In this document: positions 45,660 to 54,234 of the stretch, in pieces
Numbering within the stretch: position 1 is the stretch's first letter
Layout of the letters: every line of letters starts with the position of its first letter
Assembly (NCBI GenBank): GCA_964537685.1
Contig: CAZICM010000061.1
Location: 1-56,685 of the forward strand
Source of the DNA: CAZICM01 sp964537685
GTDB lineage: Bacteria > Myxococcota_A > Polyangia > Polyangiales > Polyangiaceae
Direction of reading: 5' to 3'
DNA length: 56,685 nucleotides
Position numbers and translations under genes: made by a program
The notes under the pieces: model-generated
What the model was told of the DNA's origin: nothing
The model's database searches: none
Seen by the model: the letters and a program-made list of their open reading frames with translations, nothing else

Positions 45660-46523
45660 TCAGCTTGGAGGAGGCACCGGAGTAAAACAACCGATGGTCG
45701 TATCAATACGGAAGTTAGATTCCGAGGTATGCCTCTCGGCGAAAAAGAAATCGAGCGTGTATTTATTACCCTTCACAATACCGAGCTGCCCGGCCATTGC
45801 ATCGAGATCTACTGTTTGAGACATCGCCCCGTGCACGCCGCCTAAATTAATCGCAAGCTTTTTATTGATATACGTAAACAGATCGTCATCGCCCGTAAAC
45901 GTAAAGACTTCGCCGCCCTTGTATTCAAACTCCGTATGCATCTCGAGCGTGAAATGATAATTATGGACATTGCCCTCGTCGCCGAATCCCTGCCCATCTA
46001 TCGGGAAAAAGGCTGAATTATCATAGGTGTACATCCCGCCCCCCACAGGCGTTAACTCGATTTGAATTGGGATCGATATATTCGTGCCCGGAATATCTCT
46101 AAACCATTGATCAAAATTGTCCTTGCCCGAGGTCGTCGGCGTCGATGGATTCCCGGCGTATTGAGGCTTTCCATCTGCTCCCAAATCAAACAGAACAATC
46201 CCCGAATCCACACCAAGAAAATCCTCGAAATCAGGATGGGATACCGAAAAATCCCTCACAATCGCGTCCAGTTTATTCCCGCAATTCGCCATCCCTCCCC
46301 CGCCCGAGCTCGAGCCCGCACCAACGCCAACCGTGCCCGAACCCGTAAAAATATCCCCGCCCACACCAGCACCGGTGCTCTGGGACGAAGACCCCGATGC
46401 ATTACCGCCAACCCCGCCGGACATCGATGTTTGGGTCCCGCTGTTATCGCCGCAGGCTCCCGACCACAGCATCAATGCAGCTCCAGCGCTGCACAATGCA
46501 ATCGCCCTAAATATCAATCCCAT
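45660..46523 (-). CDS. Fibro-slime domain lipoprotein
   Basis: The 287-residue lipoprotein starts at ATG 46523, with AAGGAG 8-9 bases upstream. The signal ends in SGAC with Cys24. Residues 30-75 are a Ser/Gly/Thr linker. Residues 80-285 fit the fibro-slime domain, a PA14-like beta-sandwich: VRDFSVSHPDFEDF, DNFDQWFRDIPGTN, FTFTGDDDLFTYINKKLAIN (calcium/ligand loop with GDDD) and LGGVHGAMSQTVDLD, ending in the strand YTLDFFFAERHTSESNFRI. The domain occurs on slime and surface proteins of Fibrobacter and myxobacteria and may bind carbohydrate. It is 30 bases downstream of the oligopeptidase gene and on the same strand, so possibly co-transcribed. Confidence 0.88.
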   Translation of the reverse strand: MGLIFRAIALCSAGAALMLWSGACGDNSGTQTSMSGGVGGNASGSSSQSTGAGVGGDIFTGSGTVGVGAGSSSGGGGMANCGNKLDAIVRDFSVSHPDFEDFLGVDSGIVLFDLGADGKPQYAGNPSTPTTSGKDNFDQWFRDIPGTNISIPIQIELTPVGGGMYTYDNSAFFPIDGQGFGDEGNVHNYHFTLEMHTEFEYKGGEVFTFTGDDDLFTYINKKLAINLGGVHGAMSQTVDLDAMAGQLGIVKGNKYTLDFFFAERHTSESNFRIDTTIGCFTPVPPPS

Positions 46524-46553
46524 GACCACTCTCCTTATTATTATTTATATTAT

Positions 46554-48806
46554 TTATTTCGCAGCAACAGCCTCCGCGCGCGTATGCGCCAGTGCAAAAG
46601 CAATCTGATCGGCATTCTGCTCAACAGCCGCCTTGACTAAATCGGCCCCGCCGTGACCTGCATTGCGTTCAATTCTCAATAAAACCGGCCCGCCCACCGA
46701 TGCCTTCTGCATTGCCGCAGCAAACTTCCTCGCGTGCATCGGATCCACCCGATCGTCACTATCCGCGGAAAGCATCAATACAGGAGGATATTTCGTCCCC
46801 TCTTTCACATGATGATAGGGCGAGTAGGCAAATAGCGCCTTAAATTGCTCTTCATTATCGGCCGAACCATATTCGCTGATCCATGTCTTTCCCGACCCAA
46901 ACAAATGATAGCGAACCATATCCAGAAGGGGCACGCCGCAAAGCACAGCGCTAAATAAATCGGGCCGCTGCGTCACCGCGGCTCCCACCAAAAGCCCGCC
47001 GTTCGAACCTCCTTTGATTGCAATCCGATCAGATTGTGTATACCCTTCCTTAATTAAAAACTCGGCGGCGGCAATAAAATCATCGAATACATTTTGCTTC
47101 TTCAGCAGCATTCCATTCTGATGCCATTCCTCACCATATTCGCCCCCGCCCCGCAAATTGGGCACCGCGTAAATTCCGCCCCGCTCCAGCCAAGGATATA
47201 TCGACCCGAGAAACGCCGGCGTCTCCGAATTGAGGAAGCCGCCATATCCATACAAAAGAACACGGTTTTTGCCGTCTTTCTTGGCGTCCTTGCGCCTCAC
47301 GATAAACATCGAAACCCGCGTCCCATCCTTGGATGGATAAAATACCTGATCCACCATATAGGGGGCCGCATCAATTGGAACGACAATCCGAGCATAACGA
47401 TCGGTTTTACCCGTCTTCATCGAGGTCGAATAGATCTCCCGCGGCATCGTATACGATTCAAACGAGAAATAAGCCTCATCCTCGTCCGAAAGCCCCACCG
47501 GCCCGCCCACCGAGCCAATGCCCGGCAGCGGCACCTCGCGCACAAGCTTGCCGTCCATTTCCCGAATCTCGAGCATGCCCGTTGCATTCTTTAAATAACT
47601 CAGCGCGAATTTCCCGCCGATAATCGAAACGGCTTCCAATGTCGCGTCCTTGCGCTCCGCTATTACTTCTTTCCAAGCCTTTCGCTCGGGCTTCGCCGGA
47701 TCGACCTCGAAAACCCGCCAGCGCGGAGCATCTTCATCGGAATGCACATAAAGCTTTCCGTTAAATGCCTCGACATTAAAATGCGCCTTGCGCCCTTCAG
47801 CCAAAGGCGTCCACACATCCTGTTTCCCGCTCTTCATATCCCGGAAATAAACATCCGATGCCGTCCACCCATGATGCACATAACGGAACAGGAATTTCCC
47901 ATCCCTCGAAATCTCCGCATTGATGAATTTGGTCGGATCGCCGGTCTTTGGCACCACAATCGTATCTTTTTTGGGATCCGATCCCAATGAATGAAATCGA
48001 ACCTCGGCAAATCCAGGGCGATCTGAAATTTTGACGCTTTTATCGACGGGCAGCCACGTATAATAAAAACCATCGCCTTTCGGCGTCCACGAAGCGCTCG
48101 CGTACTTCGCCCCTTCAATGACATCAATATCCGACTTCTTACCCGTCGCCACATCCATCAAATAGAGCGTCGCTTCATCTGAATTGTTTTTCTTCACCTG
48201 ATAGGCGACTTTTTTCCCATCCCACGAAACCGACCACCCACCCAATGAAGTGCTTCCATCCTTCGACCATTCATTGGGATCAAACAGCACTTTCTCCGCG
48301 CCGTTCTTGCCCTCTTTCCAATACACAACCGACTTTTCCTTCGTCGCATGGCGGCGCGAATAAAAATAACGCCCTTTACGATGAATTGGGATGGATATCG
48401 CATCAATATAAAATAATTCTCTAAGCCGCGCGGCAATAGCATCGCGCTCGGGCGCCTTCGCCAGCTCGCCCCGCGCAAAATCATCCTGCGCCTTCATCCA
48501 ATCTTGAACCTCGGCCGCCGACACATCCTCCAGCCAGCGAAATGGATCGGCCACCTTTGTCCCAAAAATCGTATCGGCCGCATCCACCGTCCGGCTCGCC
48601 GGATAGGGCCACTTGGGCGAAACCGCCACCGGAGCCGATGATGCAGGCAACAGTGTCTTCTTCTCTTCCATCACAGGTTTTGCCTTTTCCTGATCTGCAG
48701 GCGATTGAGTCACGATCTCACCCTCATGAGGCCCACATCCCCACATCAAAAAAAGCGCTGAAACAAGCGCGCCCCGCTTCATTCCAAACCATCCCTTCGC
48801 TTTCAT
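46554..48806 (-). CDS. Prolyl oligopeptidase family (S9A) lipoprotein
   Basis: The 750-residue serine peptidase has an N-terminal lipoprotein-type signal (MKAKGWFGMKRGALVSALFL to WGC, Cys24). The S9 propeller domain covers about 100-470 (DPFRWLEDVSAAEVQDWMKAQ is the classic S9A entry; RYFYSRRHATKEKSVVYWKEG). The alpha/beta-hydrolase part follows with LLYGYGGFLNSETP, NLRGGGEYGEEWH, the nucleophile GGSNGG (Ser601), SADSDDRVDPMHARKF (Asp) and NAGHGG (His), a complete triad. It cleaves short proline-containing peptides. ATG 48806 lies 7 bases after TATGCT; ATG 48782 is an alternative. A lipid-anchored form implies peptide processing outside the cytoplasm. Confidence 0.95.
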   Translation of the reverse strand: MKAKGWFGMKRGALVSALFLMWGCGPHEGEIVTQSPADQEKAKPVMEEKKTLLPASSAPVAVSPKWPYPASRTVDAADTIFGTKVADPFRWLEDVSAAEVQDWMKAQDDFARGELAKAPERDAIAARLRELFYIDAISIPIHRKGRYFYSRRHATKEKSVVYWKEGKNGAEKVLFDPNEWSKDGSTSLGGWSVSWDGKKVAYQVKKNNSDEATLYLMDVATGKKSDIDVIEGAKYASASWTPKGDGFYYTWLPVDKSVKISDRPGFAEVRFHSLGSDPKKDTIVVPKTGDPTKFINAEISRDGKFLFRYVHHGWTASDVYFRDMKSGKQDVWTPLAEGRKAHFNVEAFNGKLYVHSDEDAPRWRVFEVDPAKPERKAWKEVIAERKDATLEAVSIIGGKFALSYLKNATGMLEIREMDGKLVREVPLPGIGSVGGPVGLSDEDEAYFSFESYTMPREIYSTSMKTGKTDRYARIVVPIDAAPYMVDQVFYPSKDGTRVSMFIVRRKDAKKDGKNRVLLYGYGGFLNSETPAFLGSIYPWLERGGIYAVPNLRGGGEYGEEWHQNGMLLKKQNVFDDFIAAAEFLIKEGYTQSDRIAIKGGSNGGLLVGAAVTQRPDLFSAVLCGVPLLDMVRYHLFGSGKTWISEYGSADNEEQFKALFAYSPYHHVKEGTKYPPVLMLSADSDDRVDPMHARKFAAAMQKASVGGPVLLRIERNAGHGGADLVKAAVEQNADQIAFALAHTRAEAVAAK

Positions 48807-48813
48807 CGGGCCG

Positions 48814-48819
48814 AGCATA
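48814..48819 (-). promoter_or_regulatory. Putative -10 element for the oligopeptidase gene
   Basis: TATGCT on the minus strand ends 7 bases before ATG 48806, followed by CGGC as in other leaderless candidates. It supports the upstream ATG as the start. No -35 is evident. Confidence 0.35.
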
Positions 48820-48965
48820 ACGTGTGCAGCTTTTGCCCGCACCCCTTTCGTCGCCCTTGGACCGACTTTGCAGCCGGTGAACAACAAGCTTGAATTTAAG
48901 GCATTTGCGAATTGAACAGCCTCGCTCTTTTATCCCGCGGCATACCCAGCTAATCGATCGCGCCG

Positions 48966-49532
48966 ATGGCCAAACTCTATTTCCGCCACGGCACGATGGG
49001 CAGCGCCAAAACCCTCAATCTGCTCGCCGTTGCCCACAATTACCGCTCTCAGGGCAAGAGCGTCCTTCTGATGAAGCCCCGCCTGGATACGCGCTTTCAG
49101 GCATCCGCCATCGTGTCGCGCTCGGGTCTCAACGCCGACGCGGACATGCTCGTCGATGCGGACACAACGCTCGATCCAGCGCGTTTTGAAGGACTTCATT
49201 GCGTGCTCGTCGATGAAGCTCAATTCCTCTCCGCGCAGATCGTCGAACAACTGCGCCGCCTCACCCACACCCACAACGTCCCGGTGATTTGTTACGGGCT
49301 GCGCACCGATTTTCAGACGCATCTCTTTGAAGGCTCAAAACGCCTGCTCGAGCTCGCCGACAGCATCGAGGAAGTCAAAGTCACCTGCCAATTCTGCAAC
49401 CGCAAAGCCATCTTCAATATCCGCTTCGTTAACGGCGAACCCGCAAGCGAAGGCGCGCAAATCGAACTCGGCGCCGACGAACGCTACGCGCCCGCCTGCT
49501 ATGCGTGTTACGCGGCCCGCCTGCCCATCTAA
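48966..49532 (+). CDS. tdk: Thymidine kinase
   Basis: The 188-residue enzyme has the type II thymidine kinase signatures: P-loop GTMGSAKT (9-16), VDEAQFLS (catalytic/Mg region), YGLRTDFQ lasso-region entry, and a zinc ribbon with CQFC and a C-terminal CYAC. It phosphorylates thymidine to TMP with ATP in the salvage pathway, in the cytoplasm. Length and motif spacing are normal for the family. The ATG at 48966 has no obvious ribosome site; upstream in the shared gap is TTGAAC (48910-48915) with no good -10. It is divergent from the oligopeptidase gene and convergent with the peptidase lipoprotein, 11 bases away. Confidence 0.95.
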   Translation: MAKLYFRHGTMGSAKTLNLLAVAHNYRSQGKSVLLMKPRLDTRFQASAIVSRSGLNADADMLVDADTTLDPARFEGLHCVLVDEAQFLSAQIVEQLRRLTHTHNVPVICYGLRTDFQTHLFEGSKRLLELADSIEEVKVTCQFCNRKAIFNIRFVNGEPASEGAQIELGADERYAPACYACYAARLPI

Positions 49533-49543
49533 TTCCCTGCCGC

Positions 49544-50989
49544 CTATTTCCCGCTTGCTTCGATCATCGAGCGGCGAATCGAAGCGAGCGGCGCCGCATC
49601 ATCAAACACCACCCGGCCCGCTGAAAACCCCACGCCCAGCCTTTCCCACAGCGCCCTTAAATCCACCTGCACGGGCGACGCCCGCATCTGCGCATACAGC
49701 TCCGCGAGCACAGGCACACCCACCGCCCGATCGCCCACTTCAATCACCTGCTCGATCGGCCAGCTCACCGAGACATTCCCGCCCGCATTCACAATCGCAA
49801 TCAGCGCATCCCCAAGCGAACGGCGATTGTTGGTGCGCTCCCGTATCGCCATATCCGCCATCAGACAAAACAGCGCGCCGCCCCAATATTTACGCCCCCA
49901 CGTCGGCGTAAAATCCAAACCCCGATCGCCCTCCCCGGGCAGCCCTTTTGGAAGCCCGCGCAATAAATCGAGCCACGCTTCCTGCACCGAAAGCCCGCCC
50001 GCCCGCACCCTTGCAATCGGCTCGATATACGTCGCCAGCCCCTCTTCCAGCCACGCATGCCGCCTCGCCAAATTGGGCAGCGCCGTGTGCACCATCTCAT
50101 GCGTCAGCACCCAGTCCCGCGCCAACGAAACCCGGTCCGAATGCCTTCCCACGCGAATCACAATCGACGCGCCTCCATTGCCCAGCGTCGTCGCAAACCC
50201 CGGCGAATCCCCTCGATCGGGCGCAATGAGAATCAGCGCATGCTTCACCGGAAAACGCCCGTAGTACCCCGCGACAGCCTTCGCCGATGCCTCGACCCAG
50301 CTTAGGATTTCTGAATCCGGCGCATCGAGATCGCCCGGCAAAAAAGCCGCCTGAAGCTCGGCACCCTGAACTGAAATCGTGTGCGTTCTCGCGACGCCAA
50401 AAGCCGAATACGGAGCGCTCGGCAAGTCCGAAGCATCGGCTCCATAGGTATGCGGAGCAGAAGGCACGGGAAACACACCCGTCACAAATTCAAGATGCTT
50501 GGGAGCCTCAACATGAAAGCGGTATTCCGAGCCTGCTTTCGCGTCCAAAGGATGCAAAAGCCATGTGGAAGGCGGAGCCAAAAACGCGCCTCCATACGCA
50601 CTCGCCACTTCGTAATCGCCAATGGCGCGCGCTGCCTCCTCCAACAAAAAGCGATAGCGGAGCCGGCATCCAAAACGCGCGCATTCCTCGGGAAACCAAG
50701 ACGTTTGATAAGCGGACACAGCTTGAGAGCCCGCCTCGTTCAACAGCTCCACATCGCGCACATAAGGCTCTGCCCCCGAATCCACACTGAGCTCCTCGGG
50801 GAAACCAGGCGGAATCAGCGCATTCACCAGAAGCTCGCGGGCCTGCTCGCCAACAGCCACATCGTAGTGAAGAGCCCCTTTCGGCGTGGAAAGCGAAGCC
50901 TCAGGCGCCGATATCGAATGAGGATTTGGCGAACAGCCCGAAACGAGCGAAAGCGAACCAATCAACATCCATCGGCGCGGACGCGGCAT
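49544..50989 (-). CDS. Gluzincin-like metallopeptidase lipoprotein
   Basis: The 481-residue lipoprotein (VSGC, Cys19) starts at ATG 50989, 9 bases after TACAAT. The N-terminal 210 residues are strand-rich and resemble the beta-sandwich ahead of the catalytic domain of M1/M61-type peptidases. The catalytic site is HEMVH followed, 15 residues on, by EEGLATYIE, giving the HExxH-(18)-E zinc site of gluzincins. The later region is helical. A full M1 GAMEN motif is not visible, so the enzyme is best called peptidase-MA-like. Substrate unknown; location in the envelope is inferred from the signal. It lies back to back with vgrG across an 81-base gap. Confidence 0.85.
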   Translation of the reverse strand: MPRPRRWMLIGSLSLVSGCSPNPHSISAPEASLSTPKGALHYDVAVGEQARELLVNALIPPGFPEELSVDSGAEPYVRDVELLNEAGSQAVSAYQTSWFPEECARFGCRLRYRFLLEEAARAIGDYEVASAYGGAFLAPPSTWLLHPLDAKAGSEYRFHVEAPKHLEFVTGVFPVPSAPHTYGADASDLPSAPYSAFGVARTHTISVQGAELQAAFLPGDLDAPDSEILSWVEASAKAVAGYYGRFPVKHALILIAPDRGDSPGFATTLGNGGASIVIRVGRHSDRVSLARDWVLTHEMVHTALPNLARRHAWLEEGLATYIEPIARVRAGGLSVQEAWLDLLRGLPKGLPGEGDRGLDFTPTWGRKYWGGALFCLMADMAIRERTNNRRSLGDALIAIVNAGGNVSVSWPIEQVIEVGDRAVGVPVLAELYAQMRASPVQVDLRALWERLGVGFSAGRVVFDDAAPLASIRRSMIEASGK

Positions 50990-50998
50990 GAGACACCG

Positions 50999-51004
50999 AT
51001 TGTA
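50999..51004 (-). promoter_or_regulatory. Putative -10 element for the peptidase lipoprotein gene
   Basis: TACAAT on the minus strand (five of six consensus bases) lies 9 bases before ATG 50989, followed by CGG, and no Shine-Dalgarno is present. This is one of the best examples of the leaderless pattern. Confidence 0.45.
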
Positions 51005-51070
51005 ACAAAGCGAAGAACTCCGGCGGGAAGGGTTGTTGACGCGCGAAAGTGGCCCTGATGATCTGCGGAC

Positions 51071-52510
51071 ATGGCCAAAGATCGCACAGATGTCTACTTG
51101 GAATGCGACGCCACGGCGGATGCCGATGTCCAAATCCACTCGCTCAAAGGCAAGGAAGTCATCGGCAAACTCTTCCGCTTCGACCTCGTCCTCGTGTCGC
51201 TCAATCCGCAGAATCTCAACCTTGCGGAACTCGCCGGGCAGAGCGCAACGCTTGTATTCAAGCAAAAGACGACGGAATTGCGGCGAATCCACGGATTGAT
51301 CATCGAAGTGAGCGACCTGCTCAATGTCGAAGATGCTCACCGCACCTTTGCCATAACCATCGTGCCTCGGGCATATCGTATGGATTTGGTACAGACCCAG
51401 GAAATCTTTTTGGCCAGAAGCGTGAAGCAAATTATCGAGGAAAAACTAGGCAATTGCTTCCTCAGCGACAGTTCGGCATTTCGCTTTATTGGCAAAGATT
51501 ATCCATCCCGTGAATTTGTCGTTCAATACAAAGAGAGTGATTTAAATTTTGTCTCGCGCCTCGCCGAACATCTGGGCATTAGCTTTTTCTTCGAGCACGA
51601 CGACGAAAAAGACACAATCGTATTCACCAACCATAATAACGGATTTAAAGCAGTCGAAGGCCCATTTCCCTACCGCTCCATGGGCGAGGAGCGCGACATT
51701 TACAACATCGATATCAAATACACGATGATTCCAAAGACCTATGGAGTCCAAGATTATAACTATCGCAAACCCACGGCCGATCTAGCGGCCGCAGTAGAGG
51801 CTCCCAATGGATATGAAGGTGGTGTTATCGAATACGGTACACACCACAAGACAGAAGGCGACGCCGAGGCCATGGCCAAACTCCGGTCCGAGGAATGGGA
51901 CGCGCGCCAAAAAGTCTACAGCGCAACCAGCGATCGGTGCGAGCTTTCCGCGGGCTATAGCTTTACCCTGCAGGGCCATCCGCTGCTGGGCGATATTCCT
52001 TTGTTAATTACCGAAATCACGCACGAAATCGTTCAGCCCGCGGCCATGATGGGCAGCGGCAATGACGTGGCCTATTACAATCAATTCAAAGCGATTGATA
52101 TGGAACGCCCCTTCAGGCCGCCCCGCGAAGCGCCCAAACCCAAGATTTCCGGCGTTATCAATGGCATTGTTCAATGCGATCCGATTGCCGAACCCGAGCA
52201 GCATGCGCTTTTAGATACGCAAGGCCGCTACAGCGTCCGATTTTTATTCGATACGGCCACCCATCCCCAAAATCCATCGCATCCCATCCGGATGGCTCAG
52301 CCTCACGCGGGCCCCCATTACGGCCATCATTTTCCCCTAAAACCCGGCATTGAAGTGCTTTTGGCCTTTGTGGACGGCGATCCCGATCGGCCTGTGATTA
52401 TGGGCTCGGTCCCCAATCCCCTTACGCTGTCGCCCGTGCGGCAGCCCAATGCCCTCTTAAACCGAATCAAAACCACGACGGGCATTTTGATCGAAATGAA
52501 AGATATCTAA
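51071..52510 (+). CDS. vgrG: Type VI secretion tip protein VgrG (short form)
   Basis: The 479-residue protein covers the gp27-like base (about 1-340) and the gp5-like OB domain. Visible family features are KGKEVIGKLFRFDL near the N-terminus, REFVVQYKESDLNFVSRLAEH and GISFFFEH in the gp27 part, and the OB segment GRYSVRFLFDT, HPIRMAQPHAG and HFPLKPGIEVLLAFVDGDPD. The frame ends soon after (KTTTGILIEMKDI), just where longer VgrGs continue into the beta-helical needle. It either is a naturally short VgrG or lost its tip. VgrG trimers cap the Hcp tube and carry effectors. TTGACG at 51036-51041 may be a -35; the -10 is weak. Confidence 0.93.
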   Translation: MAKDRTDVYLECDATADADVQIHSLKGKEVIGKLFRFDLVLVSLNPQNLNLAELAGQSATLVFKQKTTELRRIHGLIIEVSDLLNVEDAHRTFAITIVPRAYRMDLVQTQEIFLARSVKQIIEEKLGNCFLSDSSAFRFIGKDYPSREFVVQYKESDLNFVSRLAEHLGISFFFEHDDEKDTIVFTNHNNGFKAVEGPFPYRSMGEERDIYNIDIKYTMIPKTYGVQDYNYRKPTADLAAAVEAPNGYEGGVIEYGTHHKTEGDAEAMAKLRSEEWDARQKVYSATSDRCELSAGYSFTLQGHPLLGDIPLLITEITHEIVQPAAMMGSGNDVAYYNQFKAIDMERPFRPPREAPKPKISGVINGIVQCDPIAEPEQHALLDTQGRYSVRFLFDTATHPQNPSHPIRMAQPHAGPHYGHHFPLKPGIEVLLAFVDGDPDRPVIMGSVPNPLTLSPVRQPNALLNRIKTTTGILIEMKDI

Positions 52511-52557
52511 TTCCATTGGATATCGTTTTCATTGTATTCAACCCGCCGTCTCACACG

Positions 52558-52563
52558 TAGAAT
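52558..52563 (+). promoter_or_regulatory. Putative -10 element for the DUF2169 gene
   Basis: TAGAAT, close to TATAAT, lies 15 bases before ATG 52579 in the 68-base gap after vgrG. No strong -35 is seen at 16-18 bp. It could give separate expression from vgrG. Confidence 0.3.
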
Positions 52564-52578
52564 TCCGGGCGCCGCTCC

Positions 52579-54222
52579 ATGACACCGCTCAAACGAGAAC
52601 CCATCCGCAGCTTTCCCATCGGCCCTGTCGCCACGAGCACCCTCGTATTCCGGCTTCGCGGCCAGCTTTACGCAACCATTATTCTCAAAGCTCCATTTTT
52701 ATTTGAAAACGGCCGTGTAATGCCGCTCGGCACGGCGCCGCCCCAAATTCGCCACACGGAAGAACATCACGAATACAACATCATGCGCAGCATCCGGGCA
52801 CCGAGCGATAGAGTGCCCTTTTTGGAGCGGGCAGATGTGCTATTCGCGGGCAGCGCATATTCGCCCGGAGGCACAAAAAGCGGCGCTTTAAGCGTGCGCC
52901 TCAGCCTGGGCCGCACCGATGGCGAACAGATTTGGGCCGTGCTCGATAAAGAGCTGTTGGTGCGGGGCAAGCGCAGCCCTGAAAACCCAAATGAATCCCT
53001 GCCTTTTGACCGAATGCCGATCGTCTATGAAAAAGCCTTTGGCGGCATTGGCCACACCTCCAATCCAATGGGAACGACAAACCCGAACATCATCTATATG
53101 ACCGCCGGAGCGCATGAAATTCCAGCGGGCTTTGGGCCAATTTCATCGCATTGGCCAACGCGCAAAAGACTGCTCAAGGGATATTCGCGCCAGATATTTG
53201 ACCAACCCATTATCGAATTGCCCGCCGATTTTGACGCGGCCTATTTTCAATCGGCCCCCGAAGATCAGCGCATTGAACGCTTAATGGGCGACGAAATTAT
53301 TTTGCTTGAAAACCTGAACCCCAGCCATCCCGATTTAGAAATGAGGCTTCCAGGCGCGCGCGCCCTCTACCGCGTCGTCACAAGCGCGGGCATGAGCAGA
53401 CCCGTGGCCCTGCATCCAGACACGCTATTTATCGACGGAGATGCCCAGCTCTGCACCCTCACCTACCGCGGCTATTTTCCCCTCTATAGCGAGGATGCCA
53501 TTCCAAGCCTTTCGGTGATAGCCGGCATCGAATTGGAAGAAAATTCCATAAGATGGGACGATGAATTAACGGCGGCCCGTGACGCGGCACTTCAAGAAGA
53601 AGCCACAATCCGCAGGCCAACAAGCGATTTCAAAAAGCTCGCCGAACAAACCCTAACGATGGTGGATGGCGAAACGGACGATTTTGCGACCAATCCTCTA
53701 TCTTTACCGGACTTCCCGCTAACGCCCCACAAAGCCGCATCCAAGGCCGAGGATCCCCGGGCGGGCACGCTGATTTTGACCGAACCATCCAAGGCCCCGC
53801 TCACCGCTCCCTTTCCCCTCCCGCCGCCTTCCCAATCGCCTTCGCAGCCTCCGCCGGCTCCCATTCCCGGCGCTCCCTGGGCGGCTTCCGCAGACCCGCG
53901 CCGGGCGCCAAAACCTCCTGCGCCAAACCTTGAATCAACGCTTTCCCTTCTTCATTCAATGCCTTCGCCGGCCGCGGAAAAGCCCAAAGCCGCGCCCGCC
54001 GCGCCGCCTCCCCCCATCGCTGAAATACCCAAGGCCCCCGAAGCTCCGCCTCCCCCAAAAGAGCCTGCAAAACCCGCATGGTCATGGGCGCCTTCGCCGT
54101 CCGACGATCCTCCGCCTGCGGCTCAAAAAACATCGCCCGACTCAAAAAAACCCGTTCCACCTCCCCGAAAATCGCTTAAAGACAAGCTGTACGGCACGGG
54201 CGATCGCAATACAAAAAAATAA
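52579..54222 (+). CDS. DUF2169 type VI secretion accessory protein
   Basis: The 547-residue cytoplasmic protein has a DUF2169 domain at about 10-320: ATSTLVFRLRGQLYATIILKA, FLERADVLFAGSAYSPGG, MPIVYEKAFGGIGHTSNPMG and PDFDAAYFQSAPEDQR-like segment, ending near YRGYFPLYSED. DUF2169 proteins are encoded beside vgrG and effector genes and act as adaptors or chaperones loading effectors onto VgrG. Residues 380-547 are a long disordered Pro/Ala/Lys-rich tail with no known motif, perhaps a flexible tether. The gene is 68 bases downstream of vgrG, which supports a cargo-loading role for the partner genes that follow. Confidence 0.9.
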   Translation: MTPLKREPIRSFPIGPVATSTLVFRLRGQLYATIILKAPFLFENGRVMPLGTAPPQIRHTEEHHEYNIMRSIRAPSDRVPFLERADVLFAGSAYSPGGTKSGALSVRLSLGRTDGEQIWAVLDKELLVRGKRSPENPNESLPFDRMPIVYEKAFGGIGHTSNPMGTTNPNIIYMTAGAHEIPAGFGPISSHWPTRKRLLKGYSRQIFDQPIIELPADFDAAYFQSAPEDQRIERLMGDEIILLENLNPSHPDLEMRLPGARALYRVVTSAGMSRPVALHPDTLFIDGDAQLCTLTYRGYFPLYSEDAIPSLSVIAGIELEENSIRWDDELTAARDAALQEEATIRRPTSDFKKLAEQTLTMVDGETDDFATNPLSLPDFPLTPHKAASKAEDPRAGTLILTEPSKAPLTAPFPLPPPSQSPSQPPPAPIPGAPWAASADPRRAPKPPAPNLESTLSLLHSMPSPAAEKPKAAPAAPPPPIAEIPKAPEAPPPPKEPAKPAWSWAPSPSDDPPPAAQKTSPDSKKPVPPPRKSLKDKLYGTGDRNTKK

Positions 54223-54234
54223 ATTCAATATCCC

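Noticed and set aside
52502..52524. GATATC inverted repeat after vgrG as a terminator
   Set aside because: The stem is short and AT-rich, includes the stop codon, and is followed by only GTTTTC.
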